The notes below the pieces were generated by a model that saw only the letters and a program-made list of their open reading frames with translations, had not been told where the DNA came from and did not search any database. From S143-63 sp964425855 (GTDB lineage Archaea > Thermoproteota > Thermoprotei_A > Sulfolobales > Acidilobaceae), in assembly GCA_964425855.1 (NCBI GenBank), contig CAYROE010000040.1, forward strand, positions 1 to 10,124: 10,124 nt of DNA. Direction: 5' to 3'. The number at the start of each line of letters is the position of its first letter. Positions within the stretch are counted from its first letter, which is position 1. Shown one piece after another: positions 6,024 through 10,124 of the stretch. The translations under genes and the position numbers were made by a program.

Positions 6024-7177
6024 AGAAGGGATACCTTCTCGTCGGTCTCTCCCTCATTATATTTGTTAACCAGGCTGCATGGATCACGTTTTCTCCCGTC
6101 TCGAGCCTGGTTTCAGAAGAGCTGGGAGTCACAAGACATATGATCGGCCTACTAGCCATCTTGTTCCCCGCGTTCTTCCTACTGCTTACTATTCCATCAG
6201 GTTTATTACTTGATAGATCATTTCATCGCTGGCTAACTATCGGAGTATTATTTACGGCTGCAGGAACAGTATTGAGGCTTATTTACCCTAGAAACTATAC
6301 CTGGCTCCTGGGATGCCAGATATTATTGGCTACTGGTCAGCCATTCCTCCTTAACTCTTTTGCTCCATTTGCTAGCAGAGTCTATCCCGGAAACAAGGAT
6401 TTCGCCGTGTCGGTGCTGAGCCTAGCGATGTATTTGGGCATTATCTATTCTATGGGAACCGGCTACTTCCTATATACAAGATGTGGTCTTGTAAGCTTAC
6501 TTGTCCCAATAGCTGTCCTCGCCATTATTGGAGTAATCCTATACGTGGCGGGGTACCAAGAACTCATCCATACGAATAACGAGACCAGTGTAACGACTGC
6601 CCCTAGAAATATCCTGGCCGAGATACGGAAGGTTATCGGTTATAGAGAGCTGTGGCTGCTTGGAGTGGTCCTTGGCCTTGGAGTAGCGTTGTTCGATAAT
6701 ATGACTATCTGGCTAGAAACAGTACTCGATAGTATAGGTCTCGGGAATATCGCGGGCATAGCAATAGCCGCTGCCCTACTCCTGGGCCTGGGAGGAGTAG
6801 CCTTCGTGCCTAGCGCTATTGCAAGGAGGAGTAAACGAACGTATTATATTAGGACTGCAACTATTATAGGCATAATAGTTTACGGGGTCTTGGCACTGTA
6901 CACTGGTAAAGTCCTTGTCGCCGTGCTTATACCCTTGCTCGGCCTCGTGATGCTACCTGCCTATCCGATAATAATGGAGTGGATAAGCACGTATTATCCC
7001 AGGGAAATACACGGCGGGAGCTCTGGATTCATCGGGTTTGTCTCGAGAATCTTTACCGTGGTATTGGCAACTGTGGCAGCAGTATTTACTTACTCTCCAA
7101 GAGCATATTTCATGTTCCTAGCAGGAGTGACTGTTATTGCATTCATAGTTGCATTAACGTTGCCTGGAGAAAAATAA
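6020..7177 (+). CDS. MFS transporter, FLVCR-like
   Basis: A 385-residue integral membrane protein with about 12 hydrophobic helices in two halves, split by a hydrophilic central loop at about residues 178-208. An MFS motif A-like loop, GLLLDRSFHR (61-70), lies between helices 2 and 3. NQAAWITFSPV (17-27) in helix 1 and GQPFLLNSFAPFASRVYP (105-122) resemble the WI.FSP and QPF..N....A..W segments of the FLVCR/DIRC2 branch of MFS. Characterised animal members carry haem or choline/ethanolamine, but that does not fix the cargo here. The protein sits in the cell membrane. Its ATG overlaps the upstream PLP enzyme stop, so it may import that enzyme's substrate or export its product. MFS membership is sure; the FLVCR link is a recollection-based judgement. 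Confidence 0.85.
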   Translation: MKKGYLLVGLSLIIFVNQAAWITFSPVSSLVSEELGVTRHMIGLLAILFPAFFLLLTIPSGLLLDRSFHRWLTIGVLFTAAGTVLRLIYPRNYTWLLGCQILLATGQPFLLNSFAPFASRVYPGNKDFAVSVLSLAMYLGIIYSMGTGYFLYTRCGLVSLLVPIAVLAIIGVILYVAGYQELIHTNNETSVTTAPRNILAEIRKVIGYRELWLLGVVLGLGVALFDNMTIWLETVLDSIGLGNIAGIAIAAALLLGLGGVAFVPSAIARRSKRTYYIRTATIIGIIVYGVLALYTGKVLVAVLIPLLGLVMLPAYPIIMEWISTYYPREIHGGSSGFIGFVSRIFTVVLATVAAVFTYSPRAYFMFLAGVTVIAFIVALTLPGEK

Positions 7178-7220
7178 ATCGTGAAGAGCTTATATCCTAA
7201 AATTGTTTTCATCTAATTCT
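7165..7220. terminator. Convergent gene ends with T-tracts on both strands
   Basis: The plus-strand transporter and the minus-strand ThDP enzyme gene end 43 nt apart. The plus strand has AATTGTTTTC followed by T-rich sequence (7201-7220); the minus strand has GATTTATTTTTCTCC (7168-7182). Each is a plausible simple T-tract terminator. No hairpin is evident. Confidence 0.4.
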
Positions 7221-8933
7221 TCAGCTACTCATCTTCAAAGTATATTCGAGGTTTAACGGTGGTAGGTCATCTGGTGACACCGGGATCTCTACCAGCATGG
7301 GCTCCTTGGACTCGATTATTTCTTTGATTGATGACGTGATCATGTTATCGTTTTCTACGCGTATTCCTCTTATTCCGAATGCTTGTGCTAGCTTCATGAA
7401 GTCGGGGTTTTGGAGGAGTGTCTCGTATATTCTTCCGCCTAATTGTATTGTTTGGCGTAGATATAGTACCTTGTATGAATTATCGTTCACGACGATTATC
7501 TTAACTGGTATTTTTTCCCTTACAATGGTCTCTAGGTCTTGTACAGTCATCATGAAGTCTCCATCGCCTACAACCGCTATTACAGGCTTGTTGGACGTTG
7601 CTTGTGCAGCTCCTATCGATGCAGGAAATGCGTAGCTCATAGCTCCTAGGTTTGTAGCTGCTAGGAAGCTCCTAGGCTCGTATATTTTCATGTAGCTGTA
7701 GGTGTAGAGTATGTGTGTTCCTTGTCCCGCGGTGATGATCCTTTTCCGCGGCAGGGCCTCGTCTAGTTCCTTGAAGAACCTTGCAGGGTTCGGTCCCTGA
7801 CTATAGCTTCTTCCTAGTGCTTCTCCGAGTATTGCGTTCCACTGATTTCTAGCTTCTTCGACAATTTTATCTAGTCCGTCTTTTGGTTTTAGAGGCTTGG
7901 ATTCTAGTGTTTTGACCAAGTTTTCAAGGGCTATTATTGGATCTACCTTGTAGTGATCATAGTATGCAGGTCGCTTCTCTACTAGAGGATCCTGGCTTGC
8001 CACTAGTATGTCTCCTTCAGGAAGCATAGTGTATCCGTATGTTGTTATATCATCGAACTCGTTGCCAAAGACTATTACCAGGTCACTGTTCTCGAAGGCT
8101 CTGTCCGCTAGTAGGCTTCCTCCTCCGAATCCTGTTCTCCCTAGGCACCGGGGATGATCTTCCGGGCATGCTCCTCGGCCATTGCCGCTTGTGACTATGT
8201 ATGCTCCTATCATGTCGGCTAGTCGGAGCAGAGTGTCCTGCTTGAAGCGTGGATCCATCGCTAGTTCTCCGCAGGCGAGTATAATTGGTTTCTCTGCTGA
8301 TTCTAAGAGGCTCAGAGTATCCCTGGCGAAATCTTCGACCTGCTCCTGTTCCCAATGGCCGTGGATAGACGATAACTCTTCCTCTAGGCTCTTATAGTAG
8401 GAATCAATGATCTTGGTCTTAGACCTCCAGATATCTTCTGCAACCTCGAGTACGACAGGTCCTCTAGGCGGAGTCCATGCATCTATTATTGCTGATCTTA
8501 ATATTTCTGGAGCACTAGCGGGATCCCCCAGATAATGATAGGATTTAGTTACAGGTTTCGAGAGAGATTCTTGGTTTACTTCTAGCCATGCACCTGTATT
8601 TCTTAATCGGCGTCTGACTCCACCAGATATCAGGAGTAGAGGGGCCCTATCCCTATATGCAACTCCGAGGCTTATCATCGAATTCAGGAATCCAGGACCC
8701 GCGTGTACTACTGCTACTCCAGGTTTTCCCGTTATCCTACCCTGGGCATCTGCCGCTGAGACTNNNNNNNNNNGTTCATGGCGGGTTGTGACAAAATCTA
8801 TCTTGTCTTTGTAGTTGTAGAGTGTATCTATGAAGTCTATGACGCTTGTCCCTATTATGCCATATAGCCTTGTTAGACCAAGCCTGTAGAGTGCCTCCGC
8901 TAGGAGTCCTGCGACTGTATATTCAGATGACAT
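7221..8933 (-). CDS. Thiamine-diphosphate-dependent enzyme (acetolactate synthase/oxalyl-CoA decarboxylase superfamily)
   Basis: About 570 residues from ATG 8933, with the three-domain layout of pyruvate-decarboxylase-like ThDP enzymes. The N-terminal Pyr domain has the cofactor-activating Glu53 in TTRHE, then GRITGKPGVAVVHAGPGFLN. A central domain has LVIVFGNEFDD. The C-terminal PP domain has the Mg/ThDP motif GDGDF (456-460) followed by NDN (483-485). Glu53 rules out glyoxylate carboligase, which has Val there. Known members decarboxylate or condense 2-oxoacids or oxalyl-CoA; the substrate cannot be read off. No acetolactate synthase small subunit or ilvC is nearby. Ten N at 8764-8773 hide the residues after RHE but keep the frame. 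A longer start (TTG 8960) exists, but AGGTGA 8 nt before ATG 8933 favours the shorter form. It lies 63 nt behind the dehydrogenase gene, likely the same operon. Confidence 0.85.
   Translation of the reverse strand: MSSEYTVAGLLAEALYRLGLTRLYGIIGTSVIDFIDTLYNYKDKIDFVTTRHEXXXXVSAADAQGRITGKPGVAVVHAGPGFLNSMISLGVAYRDRAPLLLISGGVRRRLRNTGAWLEVNQESLSKPVTKSYHYLGDPASAPEILRSAIIDAWTPPRGPVVLEVAEDIWRSKTKIIDSYYKSLEEELSSIHGHWEQEQVEDFARDTLSLLESAEKPIILACGELAMDPRFKQDTLLRLADMIGAYIVTSGNGRGACPEDHPRCLGRTGFGGGSLLADRAFENSDLVIVFGNEFDDITTYGYTMLPEGDILVASQDPLVEKRPAYYDHYKVDPIIALENLVKTLESKPLKPKDGLDKIVEEARNQWNAILGEALGRSYSQGPNPARFFKELDEALPRKRIITAGQGTHILYTYSYMKIYEPRSFLAATNLGAMSYAFPASIGAAQATSNKPVIAVVGDGDFMMTVQDLETIVREKIPVKIIVVNDNSYKVLYLRQTIQLGGRIYETLLQNPDFMKLAQAFGIRGIRVENDNMITSSIKEIIESKEPMLVEIPVSPDDLPPLNLEYTLKMSS
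8764..8773. other. Ten undetermined bases (N) inside the ThDP enzyme gene
   Basis: The run falls directly after the conserved RHE motif. The frame is intact across it, but the spacing from RHE to the next conserved block (GRITGKPG) is one residue longer than I expect for the family, so the true length may differ from ten bases. Confidence 0.95.
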
Positions 8934-8941
8934 CCTCCCAT

Positions 8942-8947
8942 TCACCT
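8942..8947 (-). promoter_or_regulatory. Ribosome binding site deciding the ThDP enzyme start
   Basis: AGGTGA lies 8 nt before ATG 8933 on the minus strand. No comparable site precedes the upstream in-frame TTG at 8960. Confidence 0.65.
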
Positions 8948-8996
8948 TGTTTTCCAACAAATGGTTAGTTTGGCCCAGAACTATTCTTGTCGATAT

Positions 8997-10004
8997 CTAC
9001 ATGTTGACTACTGCTTCTGGCTCTCCACCTAGTAGTACGCGGAGAACGTTCTCCACGCTGAACCTAACTATTCTCTGCCGTGCATCAGTGTTTGCACCAG
9101 CTATGTGTGGTGTTAGTATTAGGTTGACATTTGGGTCCTCTCTTGCGAGTCTCAACAATGGATGCTCGGGTGGCGGAGGCTCTGTTGTGTACACGTCTAT
9201 TGCTGCTCCCGCTATCCAACGTTCTTTGAGGGCTCTAGCAAGTGCTTCTTCGTCTATGAGCTCTCCTCGTGATGGATTAATAAGTATTGCATTGGGTTTC
9301 ATCGATCGAAGTTCTCTCTCGCTTATTAGGCCCCGCGTTTCGTCTGTGAGTGGTACATGTATTGACACAATGTCCGATTCTCGTAGGAGTCTCCTAAGCG
9401 TCCTATATTCTAGGCCGTATTTTTCTTCGAATTCCTTATTACGGTACTTGTCATAGTATACTATTTTTACTCCCCATCCCGCTAGTCGTTTTGCGACTTC
9501 TCTCCCTATCCTGCCCAGTCCTATTATTCCCCAAGTCTTCTCATAGAGATCATATGTCCCCATCTCCATTAGATCCCACTGAGGCCATTTTGCCTCGATC
9601 GTTTTCGAATGAGCATATACAAGGCGTTTCAACAGTGCTAGGGCTGTCATTATAGTGTATTCTGCAACACTAACAGCGTTTGCTCCACCGGCGTTAGCTA
9701 CAGGTATACCTTTCTCCTTGCATGCCTCGATGTCTATATGATCAAAGCCTGTGCTTGGCTGCTGTATCAGCTTCACTTTCTCCATTGCCATGCATAGGTC
9801 TTTGTCTATCTTCATCTGGAAACTATAGTCTCCCAGCACTATGTCAGCGCTCTTTAGAGCTTCGATTACTTCATCGCGGGGCTTCCCGAAGACTCCAATT
9901 ACCTCGAGATCAACTGGTTTCCCCTCGAGATAGGGCGCGAAGAAGGCTTTGATGAGCTGTTCCGGAAGAGGGCTCATGCTTATAATCACGTATTTCCTAG
10001 TCAT
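8997..10004 (-). CDS. D-isomer-specific 2-hydroxyacid dehydrogenase, NAD-dependent
   Basis: A 335-residue protein with the split substrate-binding domain and the central Rossmann domain of D-2-hydroxyacid dehydrogenases. Visible: GLGRIG (162-167), Asp185 at the end of the second beta strand (favours NAD over NADP), and the catalytic set Arg246 in NPSRGELIDE, Glu274 in DVYTTEP and His299 in TPHIAG. PSTGFDHID (83-91) and NAGGANAVSVAEY (104-116) are the usual substrate/cofactor loops. It has no C-terminal ACT domain, so it is the short form; it could be a phosphoglycerate, glyoxylate or hydroxypyruvate reductase, or act on another 2-oxoacid. The start is ATG with AGGTGA 6 nt upstream. The ThDP enzyme gene follows on the same strand after 63 nt, suggesting linked metabolism of a 2-oxoacid. 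Family is certain; substrate is not. Confidence 0.92.
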   Translation of the reverse strand: MTRKYVIISMSPLPEQLIKAFFAPYLEGKPVDLEVIGVFGKPRDEVIEALKSADIVLGDYSFQMKIDKDLCMAMEKVKLIQQPSTGFDHIDIEACKEKGIPVANAGGANAVSVAEYTIMTALALLKRLVYAHSKTIEAKWPQWDLMEMGTYDLYEKTWGIIGLGRIGREVAKRLAGWGVKIVYYDKYRNKEFEEKYGLEYRTLRRLLRESDIVSIHVPLTDETRGLISERELRSMKPNAILINPSRGELIDEEALARALKERWIAGAAIDVYTTEPPPPEHPLLRLAREDPNVNLILTPHIAGANTDARQRIVRFSVENVLRVLLGGEPEAVVNM

Positions 10005-10010
10005 ATAACT

Positions 10011-10016
10011 TCACCT
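10011..10016 (-). promoter_or_regulatory. Ribosome binding site of the hydroxyacid dehydrogenase gene
   Basis: AGGTGA, a full match to the archaeal consensus, lies 6 nt before ATG 10004 and fixes the start. Confidence 0.75.
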
Positions 10017-10020
10017 ATAT

Positions 10021-10042
10021 GGAGAATCTGGAAAATTTCTCC
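10021..10042. repeat. Inverted repeat at the expected transcript start of the dehydrogenase operon
   Basis: GGAGAA (10021-10026) and TTCTCC (10037-10042) are exact reverse complements 10 nt apart. They lie between the TATA-like box and the ribosome binding site, where an archaeal repressor would block initiation. It is short enough to be chance. Confidence 0.35.
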
Positions 10043-10057
10043 CACCGATATCCCATT

Positions 10058-10067
10058 CATATATTCT
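10058..10067 (-). promoter_or_regulatory. TATA-like box of the dehydrogenase/ThDP enzyme operon
   Basis: The minus strand reads AGAATATATG. A start about 26 nt downstream, near 10036, would give a leader of about 30 nt holding the AGGTGA site. The remaining bases to the window end are A/T-rich with no gene that I can support. Confidence 0.45.
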
Positions 10068-10124
10068 ATTGGATCTCTAGATAGGAAATATCCTTAAATG
10101 CCAAAAAATATAGATAATTCACTA

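Noticed and set aside
8083..8355. Minus-strand 90-residue frame inside the ThDP enzyme gene
   Set aside because: It is an out-of-frame shadow, Arg/Ser-rich, with no domain.
7221..8933. Firm call as acetolactate synthase (ilvB)
   Set aside because: Superfamily motifs are present, but no AHAS partner genes are nearby and family-deciding residues cannot be checked, so only the superfamily is claimed.
8934..8960. Longer ThDP enzyme start at TTG 8960
   Set aside because: No ribosome binding site precedes it, whereas AGGTGA is well placed for ATG 8933, and the family N-terminus begins close to that ATG.

Overview
The window looks like a chromosomal segment of a hyperthermophilic archaeon, most likely a thermoproteote (crenarchaeote) of Desulfurococcales type. 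This is inferred from archaeal-type Mre11 and Rad50, A/T-rich BRE/TATA-like boxes about 25 nt upstream of likely transcript starts, GGTGA/AGGTGA-type ribosome binding sites, GTG and TTG start codons, heavy use of AGG/AGA and ATA codons, and very short gene spacing. The species cannot be fixed from the sequence. I see no mobile element, CRISPR array, rRNA or tRNA.

Layout. (1) 1-1908, minus strand: mre11 followed by rad50 (rad50 cut by the window edge), joined by an ATGA stop/start overlap; these are the DNA double-strand-break processing nuclease and ATPase. (2) 2034-3362, minus: a class II fumarase-like lyase without the usual N-terminal segment. (3) 3363-3662: a divergent intergenic region with promoters for the fumarase and for alaX. 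(4) 3663-4394, plus: AlaX, a free-standing alanyl-tRNA editing protein with an altered zinc motif. (5) 4395-4649: an intergenic region with two perfect 8-bp inverted repeats and a promoter. (6) 4650-7177, plus: a two-gene operon joined by ATGA, encoding a sphingosine-1-phosphate-lyase-like PLP enzyme and an MFS transporter with FLVCR-like sequence features. (7) 7221-10004, minus: a D-2-hydroxyacid dehydrogenase followed by a thiamine-diphosphate enzyme of the acetolactate synthase/oxalyl-CoA decarboxylase superfamily, probably one operon. The second gene contains a run of ten N.

The repair pair, the fumarase and AlaX are housekeeping in character. The two least explained units are metabolic pairs: the S1P-lyase-like enzyme with its transporter, in a domain of life not known to make sphingolipids, and the hydroxyacid dehydrogenase with a ThDP enzyme, which could interconvert a 2-hydroxyacid and a 2-oxoacid and then cleave or condense the 2-oxoacid. 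Substrates for both are unknown. Three starts should differ from the longest-ORF choice or deserve attention: alaX (GTG at 3663), the ThDP enzyme (ATG at 8933) and mre11 (no clear ribosome binding site, possibly leaderless).
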